Part shown: piece by piece, positions 1 to 11,500 of the stretch | Layout of the letters: each line of letters begins with the position of its first letter | How positions within the stretch are numbered: position 1 is the first letter of the stretch | From: Chaenocephalus aceratus | Lineage: Eukaryota; Chordata; Actinopteri; Perciformes; Channichthyidae | Direction of reading: 5' to 3' | Assembly (NCBI GenBank): GCA_023974075.1 | Contig: JAMFTG010000130.1 | Coordinates: 1 to 64,000, forward strand | Length of the DNA: 64,000 nucleotides | Translations under genes and position numbers: made by a program | The notes under the pieces: generated by a model | The model's input: only the letters and a program-made list of their open reading frames with translations | Told to the model about the DNA's origin: nothing | Database searches by the model: none

Positions 1-178
1 TATGGGTCGGGCTATTTCTTGGCTGGGACCAAAACAAGTTGACAAATAGTTTTTATATTTCAGTTTTCGTACAGAGATATATTAAGTACACTTAAAGGTG
101 TATTTTGTCATTTTTTGGAAAAAGCCAGGCTAACTATTTCCCCCTTTTCCGAGTATACATGCTAAACGAAGCTGATCT
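1..178. mobile_element. Junction MITE, right part, cut by window start
   Basis: The right portion of a roughly 320-bp inverted-repeat element that is complete at the other unit junctions. Its end near 137-178 (CAGGCTAACTATTTCCCCC through GCTAAACGAAGCTGATCT) is a degenerate reverse complement of the left end (TTAGCTTAGCATAAAGACTGG and following) seen at 16598. The left end lies outside the window. Confidence 0.55.
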
Positions 179-960
179 AAGTGTCTGATGGCTGCAGCCT
201 GTGTCAGTGAGAGCGGTCTGACTGGTTGGACTGCTTCTAATGATTATGATCTCATTCTTCACCTTGAACACACTCCAGCACTGCCTGCACAGGTGAGACT
301 AACTGACTGCAAACGTCCCGTCTGACTGGAGATAAATAAAGGGTTTTTTAAACATCAAAATTGCATGAAATATGCTTGTAAAGTCTATTTTATTAATGCC
401 CTGTTTATAAGATGGAGCTTATCATTTGAAATGTCATTATTTTTAAAGAGGTGGATGGTGAATAATATTACAATTAAAAATGTTTAACTTACATAATGAC
501 TTTGTTTTTTATTACAGAACACGTTTTCTGAAACAGATGTTATAATCCTTAACGCAATCATCAATAATCACTCAGTACATCTGGCTATTGATGATATATG
601 AAACAACCACTATTTTGATAAACAAATTAAAAAGGCCTTGTATCGTGAATTTACATTTTGCATTACACGGGTAATTAAGTTAAAAAAAATAGTAACTAAG
701 TCATATGACCACTTTTTGATTAAACCAAAACTGACATGGATAAGTATGGAGGCCGACATGTGCCAACACACTTATTATAAACACGCTGCAGTTTCAAAAC
801 GATGCAAATATAAAAACACAAACCTGCCAAAACATGCAAATGAAGAATCATCATTACCATCTTGACAACACATGCAACGTTTACTAAAAGTGCTGCATTC
901 ATGAAACGCTGCAAAAAGCTCAACGAAAACCAGTGGACAATAAGAGTCTGTCTCTTAACT

Positions 961-1175
961 GCATCTTTCAGCCGCTGCTTTTAATTGAACTATTCACATC
1001 TTAAACTGCACTGTAACTTTTATTCATGTATTTTTTCTTTTACGGTTTTATTTTATTATCTTTGCTTTTTAATGACTTTTTTTAAATGCCATTTTCTTAA
1101 TGTCTTTCATTTTGTAAAGCACTTTGAATTGCCTCGTGTTGAAAGGTGCTATATAAATAAACTTGCCTTGCCTTG
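961..1175 (+). mobile_element. 5'-truncated L2-like LINE 3' tail
   Basis: Non-coding tail ending in TTTGTAAAGCACTTTGAATT, then GTGCTATATAAATAAACTTG and CCTTG repeats. This is the 3' end style of fish L2/Maui-like LINEs. No reverse transcriptase sequence precedes it, so it is a short 5'-truncated copy. It recurs at the same place in all five units, so it inserted before the array formed. Confidence 0.6.
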
Positions 1176-1512
1176 AAATATGGATAACTGGCTAGATGAC
1201 ATTCATATTCATAACATAACAATCTTTAAAGATGGTCACTGGCTAGATGACACTGAGGATGATTGTGCAAGCTGTGTTTGAAATAGTATGTGACTCAAAA
1301 TGTATTATATCAGTATTTTTTATTGGCATTTCTGGATTGAGGCGTACATTTGAAACTTCTCATTAAAGTAAATGCTGTTGCAAAGGATCTGCCATTTACA
1401 TTCTGAGGAAAGCACATTTAGTTTTAGTGGTGATGCGTAAAGACCTGTGTCATTAAAGCAGTTCTGTAAAGGTGTGTTACTACCAGGTGTTTCCATGTGA
1501 ACTTTGAGGGTG

Positions 1513-1526
1513 TCGCCCCCTAGTGG
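1513..1526 (-). promoter_or_regulatory. CTCF-like motif A, unit 1
   Basis: The reverse complement of TCGCCCCCTAGTGG is CCACTAGGGGGCGA, which fits the CTCF core CCASYAGRKGGCRS except at the last base. It is conserved in units 1, 3 and 5 and damaged in units 2 and 4. Motif match only; binding is inferred. Confidence 0.45.
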
Positions 1527-2004
1527 ACAGACGTATACACTACATGCAGTCACGTTTTGTACTGATTCTGAGGTACTTTATTTGACTTACCTTGAATATG
1601 TTTTTTTGTATTAATTTGTCTTTTAAATAAAGTATACTGTAGTTGCATGGAGAAAATACCCTTTTGTTCATTCTCTCCATCGTTGTTCATTCATTAAAAG
1701 CAGAGCGTCTTTAAGCAACGACCTGCAGAGTGAACGCTTAATTTCAAAGCAGTTTATCAAGATCAATATCAACATTAAACATTCAAACACCTTCTCTTTT
1801 CTTTGGATTATGCAGCCTCATATCCACTAACAGTGTCAGCGAGAAAGATGTGGAACATCAGCTTCACATTATTGAGGTTTTAATAAAGAAATACCTTTTA
1901 TTTCCTCGATTGGAGAGTGAATGTCCTCTTTGAGTTCTAGTCAACAAGACTAAGAGATAGAATAAATGATGCTGAAGCCACAAACACTCAATATGAAGTC
2001 AGAC

Positions 2005-2119
<115 letters not shown>

Positions 2120-2586
2120 CGTGCCGACACCTTCCGCCGCCGATTCGACATGTCGAATCAGTAGGCCGTCGGCCAAGAAATCACTCCGATTGATTCAATC
2201 AAGCGAATCAGTGCATGAGAAGAAAGAAGCGAAACGGAAGTGAGGGACCCAAACAAACTATTAAGAAGGCACATCTGAGATTTCATTGAACTCCAGCTCT
2301 CGACTCAGGTTCGGGAAAGCCCCGTGAGCTGATCGCTGTAGAGTGAAAATGGAACGCGCCATTTGTTTGTTTGTTTATATCACGCAGTCTGTTCTTCTTC
2401 TCTCGGTTATCACGCAGTCTGTCTTCCAGTTGTTGCCTCTTTTGAATGACGAATACACACTACTGCCGCCTGCTGGTGAGAAGAGTTATTGCCAATCACG
2501 CATGCGCAGTTCGTACGTGCTACTTGGCCGTCGGCTGGAGTCTTTGCGGTTTGTTCCAGTGCGACACATGGCCAAGACGCAGAGAC

Positions 2587-2666
2587 GTGAGGCGACGTGA
2601 GGCGACGTGAGGCGACGTGAGGCGACGTGAGGCGACGTGAGGCGACGTGAGGCGACGTGAGGCGAC
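2587..2666. repeat. 10-bp minisatellite, 8 copies, unit 1
   Basis: Eight head-to-tail copies of GTGAGGCGAC, flanked by GACGCAGAGAC on the left and GTTCCGTCGG on the right. The same locus has 9, 6, 12 and 1 copies in units 2-5, so it is a within-array VNTR. Confidence 0.97.
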
Positions 2667-3004
2667 GTTCCGTCGGGACGTGTTCTTTGGTGTCAGCTTG
2701 GTGTGTAAGAGGCTTTAAAGAGTCGGTTGAGTCACCAAAACAAATCAGATCCATCTCAATAGTATGACGACAAATGTATTATGTAAATGAGAAAAAGGCC
2801 CATAAGGCAGTGTAGGCAAATTGTATATTTTTCATTTCTTTTGAGAGCTTGCCATCTATTATAATCCTGGTATCACTCTTATGTTTGCATTTAAATATTA
2901 TCTATCATTATTATTTGCCAATTGTTTATTCATTCTGTTGCTGTTATAACTTCATTTAGCTGCTTTGTATAATAAAATGAAAAGAAGAGATGGGCTGGAA
3001 TATT

Positions 3005-3240
3005 CAAACATTTTTCAGCTTTTTTTTCAGAATTAGAACAATTTCAATTTTTTCTTAGTTCTCACTTTTTCACAGAATTTGACTCTTTTTCATAATTTCA
3101 TGAGATTATTTTCTCATATTTGAACTTTTTTCTCAGAATTCAAACTCTTTAGCAGATTTGGACTTTCTTCTCACTTTTTCACGATTCTAATCTAATTATG
3201 TTTTTCATAATTAGATTTTCTTCTTTCTCAGAATTCAAAT
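3005..3240. repeat. Degenerate T-rich short-period repeat, unit 1
   Basis: Low-complexity tract with irregular recurrences of TTTTTCTCAGAATT and TTCACAGAATTTGA, about 20-30 bp apart. It is repeated at equivalent positions in units 2-4. No coding potential. Confidence 0.6.
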
Positions 3241-3457
3241 TTACCCTAAAATATATAAATGCTTAATGTTACTCACCTGTCAGGCTACCTGTAGTCCACA
3301 GGTTTATTTTTTCAAGTAAAAATTGAGCTTTTTGAAACATATTTTGCTGTTTTTGGGTCCGTAGAAATACATTTGCATATACACAACTACGGTGTAGTCA
3401 TGCAATGAATGAAACACTTGGGTCACAGGTTCCTCAACAGCGCATTACAAGACATCT

Positions 3458-3907
3458 GTGGGACGGGTGGCGCAGTGGTCTGTGCCTCTGATCATCAGAT
3501 CAAGGGGGGTGCTGGGGAACTCCAGTTCGAAACCCGCTCCTGCTGCCACTGCGTCAGGCCGTTGTGTCCTTGGGCAAGACACTTCACCCGGATTTGCTCC
3601 TATGGGTATTGTCCACAGTACATGTATAATATCAATGTGTACTTGTACAAGTGCCTCGATGACTGTGAGGCGTGATGGACGGTGTGGCGCAGTGCGCTGT
3701 GCAATGATCAAGGGGTGAAACCCGCTGCTGCTGCGTCTGTAAAGCCGGTGTGTCCTTGGGCAAGACACTTCACCTGAACTTGCTCCTGTGGGTATTGTCC
3801 ACAGTGACCATTGCATGTATAAAAAATATATGTGTAATGTGTATCTGTAAAGCGCTTTGAGCACTGGAAAAGCGCTATAATAAATGTAAGGAATTATTAT
3901 TATTATT
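3458..3907 (+). mobile_element. Dimeric tRNA-derived SINE, unit 1
   Basis: A 450-bp element with a tRNA-like head: A-box-like GGTGGCGCAGTGG at about 3466 and B-box-like AGTTCGAAACC at about 3523. A core GTGTCCTTGGGCAAGACACT follows. A second degenerate head starts near 3674 (GATGGACGGTGTGGCGCAGT) with a second copy of the same core. The tail has AAAGCGCTTTGAG and AAAAGCGCTATAATAAAT, ending in (ATT)n. It is flanked by ATCT on both sides (3454-3457, 3908-3911). The empty site is seen intact in unit 3 at 30881-30884, which defines the ends exactly. Confidence 0.88.
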
Positions 3908-3911
3908 ATCT

Positions 3912-5559
3912 ATCAATATGTACCTCCACCATTAAACTGTCGTATTCTGCACATTTCTTATTCTATCTACATACATAAGAGTATCATTAATGTGTATAAT
4001 ATCAGTTAAAATAAGTGCTTCAACATAGTTAACATTGCAGGAAAGCAATATATTAGACGTTAAGTACTTTGTCAGGCTTAATATTTAGCTGTAGATAGAC
4101 TTTTTTCTTAATCAAAAGAAGACCTTAACCTAAAGTGTTATTTAATGTTTAAATAAAGCCTAATTAGTTTGTATGTTTTGCACCTCCTGTAAATATCTTT
4201 GGACATCCTGCACTAAACTATTTTATCGTAGAGATCACTTAGAGTATCTTATTGATATTTTCTATTCTATATTTCTATCATTGACCTTCTTCTTTCCCCT
4301 ATGAAAGTATGTACTCTTAATATTTTTAGGTTTTCATCAAATATAACGTATCAACACAACAATGAAATAACCTGTTTTAACCACTAGGCGGTTAAAGCAC
4401 TCAGCAAATGTGCTGCTGTTTCCAGTTTAGTTTATGACGGATGTATTTTGTTATCCACACATATATTGTTTTTATATTTGTGACACCAAACCGACAGAAA
4501 GATGGTCTTAACATGACCCAGTGGTCTCGTTAATAAAAATAATATTATCAAACATAATATTAAAATGAACTCTTATTTTGAAAATACAGCTTCCTGTGTT
4601 CGAATGAGCTGCTCCGACCCTCGGTCCTGACGGAATCCAAAAGTCCGACATTATACAACAAACAAATAAATAAACACAAGGATAATCGTTTCTTATTGTT
4701 GAGTAAATAACAGTGTGGTTTAGAAAAGAATACAAAGTTAGACGGAGAAAACGATGAAGCAATACAGATGTCAGTTTTCTGAGCCCCTCCTCTCCCCGTA
4801 ACTGACGGCAACAAAAGTCAGACATTATTCAATTAAAATAAAGACGTAAACACAATAAGTGTGGCTTGATATTGAGTTAGAAACAGGTTGATAACGCTGT
4901 GAGAATGGATCTGCGGAGAGCGTTTCTCCGCCATCCCAACTCGTCTATTACCAACGTTCAGGGAGCTCAATGCAAGTCAATGGGACGCCCTGGTAGTTGA
5001 AACTCGATGCTAAAGGGCCCCCGTGCGTTGGAAGGTGACGACAGGGACCCTGACATAACGTCACCATCGGCCGAGTTGGCAGTGAGAATGTGTTGCATCG
5101 ACATGTGAAAAGACATTATCTTCTGAAGCTGAAACGATAACATGGACCTTTCTCTCAGAGCCAGCCTGCTCCACTCGGGGGAGAGGAAACATGTCAATGG
5201 AAACACAATGCATTTATATTTGTACCCTCTCTTTACGCGTGCAAGTAGAAATATTTGTATTAGTGTGTTGTATGAGCTGTATTTGATTTATTTACACAAT
5301 GATGTGATTTTTTCACGATAAATACAATTGTATTTATTTTACAATGTGTTTTCATACAATCATACGTAATGGGATGAACATTTACTTTAGCATCAGTAAC
5401 TAAAGATATTAAATAAATGTTAAAAGTACAAAGCAGCAAAACAAAAGTCACTTAATAACAGTCTGTTAAAGGTGATTTAAACCTGAGAGCAGGATTAGCT
5501 GAAAAGAGTCCAAGGAAGCTCATTTAACAAACCAATGATACGGTGATACAAATGGAATG
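3912..5559. other. Intergenic spacer, no recognised gene, unit 1
   Basis: AT-rich sequence to about 4850. Then a more GC-balanced stretch (4880-5220) has a hairpin of GCGGAGA and TCTCCGC at about 4913-4931 and the motif CAATGCAAGTCAATGGGA, which looks like part of a dispersed repeat. No open frame in either strand shows a recognisable domain. The 79-aa minus frame at 4967-5206 is not supported. Confidence 0.5.
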
Positions 5560-5765
5560 AGCAAGAGAGGTGCGGCTCTCCCGGTCGCGTGGGGTGCCTC
5601 CTCCCAGCTGGTGTTTATCGCGTGGCCGGGGTAGAGAGAGAGAGCGTTTTTTCCTGTCCATCATATGTTATAGTCTACAGTCCTCTCCTATTGGCCGGTC
5701 TCGACGGGGGCGGGTCTTCCTCCCGGGTTCGTTCCTCTGTTATTAATATCGCATAATAACAGGAT
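5560..5765 (+). promoter_or_regulatory. CCAAT/GC-box promoter-like block, TRIM copy 1
   Basis: A GC-rich island in AT-rich surroundings with an inverted CCAAT box (ATTGG, 5690-5694) and a GC box (GGGGGCGGG, 5706-5714). It lies about 500 bp upstream of the exon 1 donor. The spacing of the two boxes suits a core or proximal promoter. Conserved in units 1-3 and missing from unit 4. No start site can be mapped from sequence. Confidence 0.45.
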
Positions 5766-6119
5766 GTAGACGTTGTGTGTTTAGTGTATAACTCCACAAG
5801 CCTTCACTCCTCATATTTCTTACAAGACCCATTTTCAAGCCGTCTGTTCAGGGAGGAGGAAGTGTTTCACCAGCTGCTCTTAAACAGGGACCATAACACA
5901 GCGTTGTGAAATATAGCTATGAATCTCCAGATGTGTAAAGAGATGTCCTTTATGTATTGAGAACATATTCCTACTTATGCTCAATTCACTATTTGAAAAG
6001 CCTCTTGGATCAGCTGTAAAATGCATCGTCACAAAGTTCAATAACAAGCCTCAACAGTTCTTCCTCCACTCCCTCTTGGCAAACTGCCACTGACAGGTGG
6101 AACCACACGGGAAGAGAAG

Positions 6120-6137
6120 AGTTTCCATTTCCCAGAA
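6120..6137 (+). promoter_or_regulatory. Overlapping ISRE and GAS element, TRIM copy 1
   Basis: AGTTTCCATTTCCC (6120-6133) is an exact match to the ISRE consensus AGTTTCNNTTTCNY. It overlaps TTCCCAGAA (6129-6137), an exact TTCN3GAA STAT (GAS) site. It sits about 130 bp before the exon 1 splice donor. Known biology: ISRE binds ISGF3/IRFs and GAS binds STAT dimers. Interferon control is inferred from the match and from its preservation in all four genes. Confidence 0.75.
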
Positions 6138-6139
6138 AT

Positions 6140-6265
6140 GAAAGCTGAAGTTTGTCTGAGCGACAGCAGAGCAGCAGCCGAGACAAGTCTCTGATTCTCT
6201 GAAGAAACACTCAACTGAATCCAGCAGCTTCTTCTCAGCAACACAGCAGGACTCTGCAAACACTG
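6140..6265 (+). other. Non-coding first exon of TRIM copy 1 (5' end uncertain)
   Basis: The right boundary is the splice donor CACTG|GTGAGT (exon ends 6265). The left boundary is not visible and is given approximately. The segment has no ATG-initiated frame that continues into the TRIM coding exon and is strongly conserved in all units. It pairs with the acceptor TCCCCAG|AGAGACATG at 14043/14044. Confidence 0.6.
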
Positions 6266-6584
6266 GTGAGTTCACTACAGACACATCACTGACTGAACAT
6301 TTAGTCAAAGTTGGATTAAAATCTGACTGTATTACATCCATTTGACCATATAAAGAATATCACACAATATAAATGTGTCGGTTAAGATAAAAACCTCAAC
6401 ATTTACTTTAGCAACAGCCACAAAACAACTGCAATGTAAACTCTGGTTAAGTTAGAGAGATACAGTCAAAGCTAGCATTAGCTTGTACTGATTTCCATAT
6501 TTCCTGTATTTGAAAACATCTTTATAATTGACTCTATTAAACAAAGTAGAATCTAAATATTAGATTTGTTCTGGACTGTCTAAA

Positions 6585-6720
6585 GCAGGGGTGCCCACAC
6601 TTTTTGGGCCGGTGGGCTACTTTTGAAATGACCAGCTCACCGAGGTCTACCAACCAAAAATAAAGTCCCAAATTGCAAGGGGCTGAATAACACGTGTTAT
6701 GTATACATGGGATAACTACA
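6585..6720 (+). mobile_element. hAT-type element end, fragment
   Basis: Starts CAGGGGTGCCCACACTTTTT GGGCC, then a stretch resembling GAGCTACTTTT-AAATGACCAG, the terminal sequence style of vertebrate hAT elements. No matching inverted end and no transposase frame are found nearby, so the right limit is arbitrary. Confidence 0.45.
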
Positions 6721-6988
6721 ACAACTCTATTTGGGTTCTTGAACAGAAACAAATACATGAATACATAAAACTAAGATGGCATGTTAACCTCTCTATTTCT
6801 CTCTCTCTCTGTTAAGAAACACATAACAAGCAGGCTAAGAAAACCACTCTCCATGTCCTGAAATCTTAAACATAAAACACAAATATAAGTACAAGGAATA
6901 CAATAAACGAGTAGAACACTCAACTTAGACACCAGACTCAAATGGGTCCTATGAACAGTCTCTCAAAGTTATAATGATATATACATAG

Positions 6989-7098
<110 letters not shown>

Positions 7099-7578
7099 CG
7101 ACGGGAGCCGGTGTTGTGTCACATTATGCCTCCCCGTCATGAAATGCCCCCCTTGTCACGGGAACGCGCATTTCTAAATGATACGTTTACGCCTCTAAAT
7201 GACACGTTTACACCATAGGTTTACACCTTAAAAAGATGTTTAAAACGAAAAGTAAACGTTCAGGGTTTTTATTAATGGTAATATTCAGACTGTGAGTTGT
7301 TTAGTGGTAGCTCATAGTCTGATTCTTATGGTTTAACTTTCGCTCCGTATTTGAGATGTTGAAATGCATTCGTCACTTCCTTTTCAGTTTTTGTTTTTTT
7401 TAATCTTTTTTTTAATCATTATTGTTACGTCCTGTCTGTATAAACGTGCTTTAAAATGTATTGTTTAATCTTACATAGTTGTCATCTAATAATCAAAATA
7501 TGTTTACAAATGTTACATAGTCTTTGTCAGCATATTATTATATACGCTATGCGTACAAAATAAAAGTGTGACATTCAT

Positions 7579-7715
7579 GAAACTTGCTCCATTTATTGGT
7601 GCCAGTCCTAGAACCATACCCTGAAAAATGCTCGAGGGTGGGATTCATAGAAACATCTTTGGGGGGGGGGCATTTTATGACAGGCCTGGCCATCACGATA
7701 AATGGAGCAAGTTTC
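7579..7715. repeat. Perfect 18-bp inverted repeat
   Basis: GAAACTTGCTCCATTTAT at 7579-7596 is exactly reverse-complemented at 7698-7715. The spacer is about 100 bp and includes a run of ten G (7662-7671). It may be part of a larger folded or MITE-like structure with the adjacent hairpin. Confidence 0.7.
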
Positions 7716-7719
7716 AGGC

Positions 7720-7855
7720 AAAGCATTTCACTATAGGCCCAGCAGGTCAAAAACTAAAGAGGGGCTTCAAAATCCGGCAGTGCAGTTGCTAGAGCTGCTG
7801 GATTTTGAAGCCCCTCTTTATTTTTGTACCTGCTGGGCCCAGAGTGAAATGCTTT
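7720..7855. repeat. Long imperfect hairpin (56-bp arms)
   Basis: Arm 7720-7775 (AAAGCATTTCACTATAGGCC to AAAATCC) is nearly the reverse complement of 7800-7855 (GGATTTTGAAGCCCCTCTTT to AAATGCTTT), separated by about 24 bp. A few mismatches and small gaps occur. The arms contain no recognised gene. Confidence 0.75.
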
Positions 7856-9221
7856 TGTGAGCACAGACTAGAGGGGAACAGCCAGCACCAGTGTGATTTT
7901 GGTGAGTCTGTGACTATCCTGGACAAAGATAAAGGGGGGGTTCCAAATCCGGCAGGAGAAATACCTGCTCTGAACATGTTATGTAGAACAGTGCAGATCT
8001 TCCCTATTGACACCAGGATTAACCTAGTCTAAAATAAGGAACATTAATAGTGTGATAGAAAATGAAATGTAATGTAATAGAGGCACAGATACAAGATCAA
8101 TAATACACTTTATTTTAGGGCACCTTTCAAAGCATTCAATGTCACCTTAAAATACAATAGAAAAAAAATAGGAGTGGCATTACAATACAAACATGTGTTG
8201 AGTAGGGATATATACAAATTATATTAAAAGGAGCAATTCAAGTGAGTGAAGCCAGTTTGAACACATAATTTTGTAGGCTTGATTGAAAATAACACAGTGT
8301 CTGATATCATTACTGTTATATCATTGCTTACTATTCGTGGTTATCAGACACTTAAACAACAGAGAAGGTTTTAAGAAATAGGACTATTTACAAATCACAT
8401 ATTATCCTGTCATTGTCTGTTCTGTAGGAAGGAGGAATATGACAGAGTGGGACTATACACTCAGAAACGGAAGTTTATTCCAATACGAAGATTGTGACAG
8501 ATCTGAAAAGTGTCCTTAAAACGAGCCTCCTCGCAATTGTATGCACATTATGTATTCAGCCGTTTGCTGTTTAATCTGATATATCACTCAACAGCCACAA
8601 AACAACTGCAATGTAAACTCTGGTTAAGTTAGGTTAGAGAGCATACAGCCTGTGACTGCCCGTTTGGCATTGCACAAGCGCGAGATGGTCCGCCATATTG
8701 CACAGCTGCATACGGCAACCCTAATAGGACATTAGACGTCTAGACGTCTGCCCGATTTGCATTGCGCATGCGCGAGTCATAAACGTCTCAAATATCTATA
8801 CAACAATATTTTATTTTATTTGAAATAAAATGAAAGACATTCACAGTTAATGTAATTAGATATGAATTATTAATGCCATACATCTTTGCATACATTCACA
8901 GTTAATATTTCTTCAGTATGATAGCTGTCTAACAGAAGTTAAATCCATTCCTCACTTATTCTGAGATTGTAGTTAACCCAATAAAAGTAGTTAAATAATA
9001 GTGAAGTCACATTGTAATAACATTAACTCATATCTCTCGTTCAGATGAATGTTGAGTTTTTTTGTGGGGTTTTTTGTATTCTTTGCGAAACAAATGTCCT
9101 ATTTGGGTTCTATTTCGTCCCTACTGACCGCCAGAGGCGGTGCTTTAGCACTGGATATGTACATCGCGCGCATGCGCAGCTCGAGTACCAATAACAACAA
9201 AGTCACCTGTGACCCACGTGA

Positions 9222-9242
9222 CACCGGCTATATCAGCCGGTG
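9222..9242. repeat. Palindrome in left DIRS terminus
   Basis: CACCGGCT and AGCCGGTG form an 8-bp perfect stem around ATATC. Only the AGCCGGTG arm recurs in the right terminus (11737 onward), so the right end lacks this hairpin. Confidence 0.7.
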
Positions 9243-9919
9243 TCGTCAGAGGATCTGTTCCTTTCATCTTCTCGCTGCGCGAGGATACCGTGGCTACATT
9301 TTTGTAGCCTACAGCGTTCAGGTTTGAACGTTTGATCTGAGGGATTTCTCTGCAAGCAGCTGGCCGTGTGCAGCTTCGCGACTGACAGTCGGAGCTACGG
9401 GTCGTTAATGCGTCCTCCAGGAGCTGTGGCCGGCTGTGCAGAGCCTCGACAGACAGGTTTGTGTCAGCTTGTTGCTGGTGATGGCTGTGTCCCCGCACCC
9501 TCTCCCAGCCCAGTTGTCCTGATTGCCGTCTTATTTTTTGTTTGGCTTATACTTTCTGGTGGTGCCCTTATGCTGTTTTGAAAGTTCTGCTTGTGGCGTT
9601 GTGCCCGAGCTATCATTAGCATTTGAGTCCCAGCTTTGGCTGTGTCCCTCATTCAATTTACTATGGAAAGCCCAGCGTGTCATACTTTAAACCCGTTTTT
9701 CGTTTAGATGCAGAGAGTAAGGTAGCCCTCACTCCTGTTAGACGCCAAACGGCCTCGTTTTTCCGTTAAGCAGGTAACTGGTGAAGGCTGTGTTCCCGCA
9801 CCCGCTCCCGGTTACGCTGCATCTGGCATTCGTCTCTAACTCAACCAGTGAAGGCAGTTCTCGCCCCCGCTCCTGGTAGACGCCAAACTGCCTTGTTTCT
9901 CCGTTAAGCAGGTAGCTGC

Positions 9920-10447
9920 ATGCCTCGGGCGCTCAGAGTGGCTAGAATTACTGAGGTGGAACGTCTGGCAGCAGCCAACAGACACCTCTCCTTGTCACAT
10001 CCTCCTCCAGATCAATTCGGCCGTTCCCGGCGACATGAGGGAGCGATGGCTATGTGTGCTCCCCCCAATAGAAGGACTAGAAACAGGCTGTCCTCTAAAG
10101 TGGATCGGCTAGCTGCCGATAGTGGCATGATGAAGTCGGTTGGCGCCCCTCCTTCGGTTGGCGCCCCTCCTTCGGTTGGCGCCCCTCCTTCGGTTGGCGC
10201 CCCTCCTTCGGTTGGCGCCCCTCCTTCGGTTGGCGCCCCTCCTTCGGTTGGCGCACCTCTGTATGAGGACGCCTTGTCGCTGGTACAGACTCATCGCCAG
10301 GTTTCGCTGGCCCAGTCACCACTAACTGAGGCATGTAGGAGAGTCCTCCGTAGCGTACCAGTCGAGCCAGGGGAGCTGTTTAGGTCAGCTGCCCTGGAGA
10401 CACTGGAGCGTGCCGCCCAACCTAGGCAGACCAGGCAGCAGCACTAG
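9920..10447 (+). pseudogene. DIRS gag-like frame with SVGAPP repeats
   Basis: A 175-codon open frame at the position expected for DIRS ORF1. It is basic and proline-rich, with about seven copies of a six-residue unit (SVGAPP) encoded by an 18-bp repeat at about 10138-10252. The next stretch, in another frame (about 10447-10680), is Arg/Pro/Ser-rich and looks like its continuation after a frameshift. No zinc knuckle is seen. The gag assignment rests on position within the DIRS. Confidence 0.5.
10138..10252. repeat. 18-bp tandem repeat
   Basis: Repeats of GTTGGCGCCCCTCCTTCG, about six and a half copies, all in phase with the surrounding frame. Confidence 0.93.
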
Positions 10448-10945
10448 GGTCTTCGCAGACCTGTGCCCGCTCCCAGCAGGCCCAGGGGCCGCTCTAGCAG
10501 CCGCACTCAGCCGCCGGATTACAGGGGTGGTCTGCAGAGGTCTTAGCGGCCCACTCAACCGCCTCCCAATGACTTTTGTGCCCCAGGTCGCCCGCCTTCT
10601 AGGCGGCCTCGTGCCCCAGAGCCTTACCGGAGCCCCCCAAGAGGCTCCAGGGTCCGGGGGGCTGGGCCCTCAAATCCCGGGGGTGGTTGTCGGCTGCTTT
10701 CCCAGCAGCAGCTCAGTTACTGGGCGGTCTGTACTTTCGTCCCTTGGGTAGTTTTCACCTTAACCAAGGGGTACGGACCGCAGCTCCGGCCCCTAGCCTT
10801 CGGCTGGGTCTAATTGACAGTCGTCAGCGATCCGGCAGGAGCCCTAGCTCTGGGCCAAGAGTTGTCCGTCCTTCTGTCCAAGGACGCAATCAAGCCAGTA
10901 AGACCCTCTGCTTAGCCCAGGGGGTTCTACTCGGCGTACTTTCTC

Positions 10946-11149
10946 GTGAGCAAGAAAGTCGGAATCAACAGATTCCTGAAGGTGCTGCCATTCTATATGC
11001 TGACCACTGCATATGCACAGGTGGAGTGGTTCTCAACCGTGGACTTGAGGGATGCCTACTTCCACGTGGGCCGGGCAAGAGGGTGCCTTATATTCAGTTC
11101 CTTCCTTCGTTGGGCAGACTGGCAGCTGCCTCGGCCGCTGGGCCCTTAG
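10946..11149 (+). pseudogene. DIRS reverse transcriptase, N-terminal remnant
   Basis: The frame reads VEWFSTVDLRDAYFHV, the RT motif A block (catalytic Asp in VDLRDAYF) typical of DIRS and Ty3-like polymerases. It is preceded by the KVGINRFLKVLPF region. The frame runs out at 11149 and reading must shift to continue. The later YxDD catalytic block is not present before RNase H begins, so a deletion has removed the centre of RT. Confidence 0.75.
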
Positions 11150-11319
11150 GCCCGCTGTCGTTGCGCCCCATGCAGATGTGGCTGAACAGCCTTCACTTGG
11201 ACGCCCACAGGCACAGGGAAGTCAGGATGTCGCAGCATTGCCTCCACTCTCTGTCAAGCTGGAGGGGCAGGGCCTATCTCCTGGTAGGCGTGCCCATGGG
11301 CGCCATCCCATCCCGCCAG

Positions 11320-11500
11320 GAGACCATCACCATAGGTGCATGTCTCTCAGGGTGGGGTGCAGTGCGGCAGGGCAGGACCGTTCAGGGTCAGCGGTCTGCC
11401 CAGGAGAGTGCGCGCCAGGTCAACGTGCTAGAGCTTCGGGCTGTGCAGCTTGCACTCACGCACTTTCTACCCCAACTGGGGCGTCTTCTAGCACATTCTC
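11320..11500 (+). pseudogene. DIRS RNase H remnant
   Basis: Within an open frame spanning 10687-11604, residues ACLSGWGAV, then VNVLELRAVQLALTHFLP, match the start and the Glu-containing helix of DIRS RNase H. The usual Asp before SLTGWG is replaced by Gly-Ala (IGACLSGWG), which would remove the first catalytic acid. It lies in a different frame from the RT remnant. Confidence 0.7.

Noticed and set aside
2587..2666. CRISPR array
   Set aside because: Repeats are 10 bp with no spacers, in a vertebrate genome. It is a minisatellite.
3458..3600. A functional tRNA gene in the SINE head
   Set aside because: A- and B-box-like sequences are present, but the region does not fold into a full cloverleaf by eye, and it is part of a 450-bp repeated element.
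6010..6341. Minus-strand frames of 66-96 codons recurring at each TRIM exon 1
   Set aside because: They are antisense to the non-coding first exon and vary by frame-changing substitutions. Conservation is explained by duplication.
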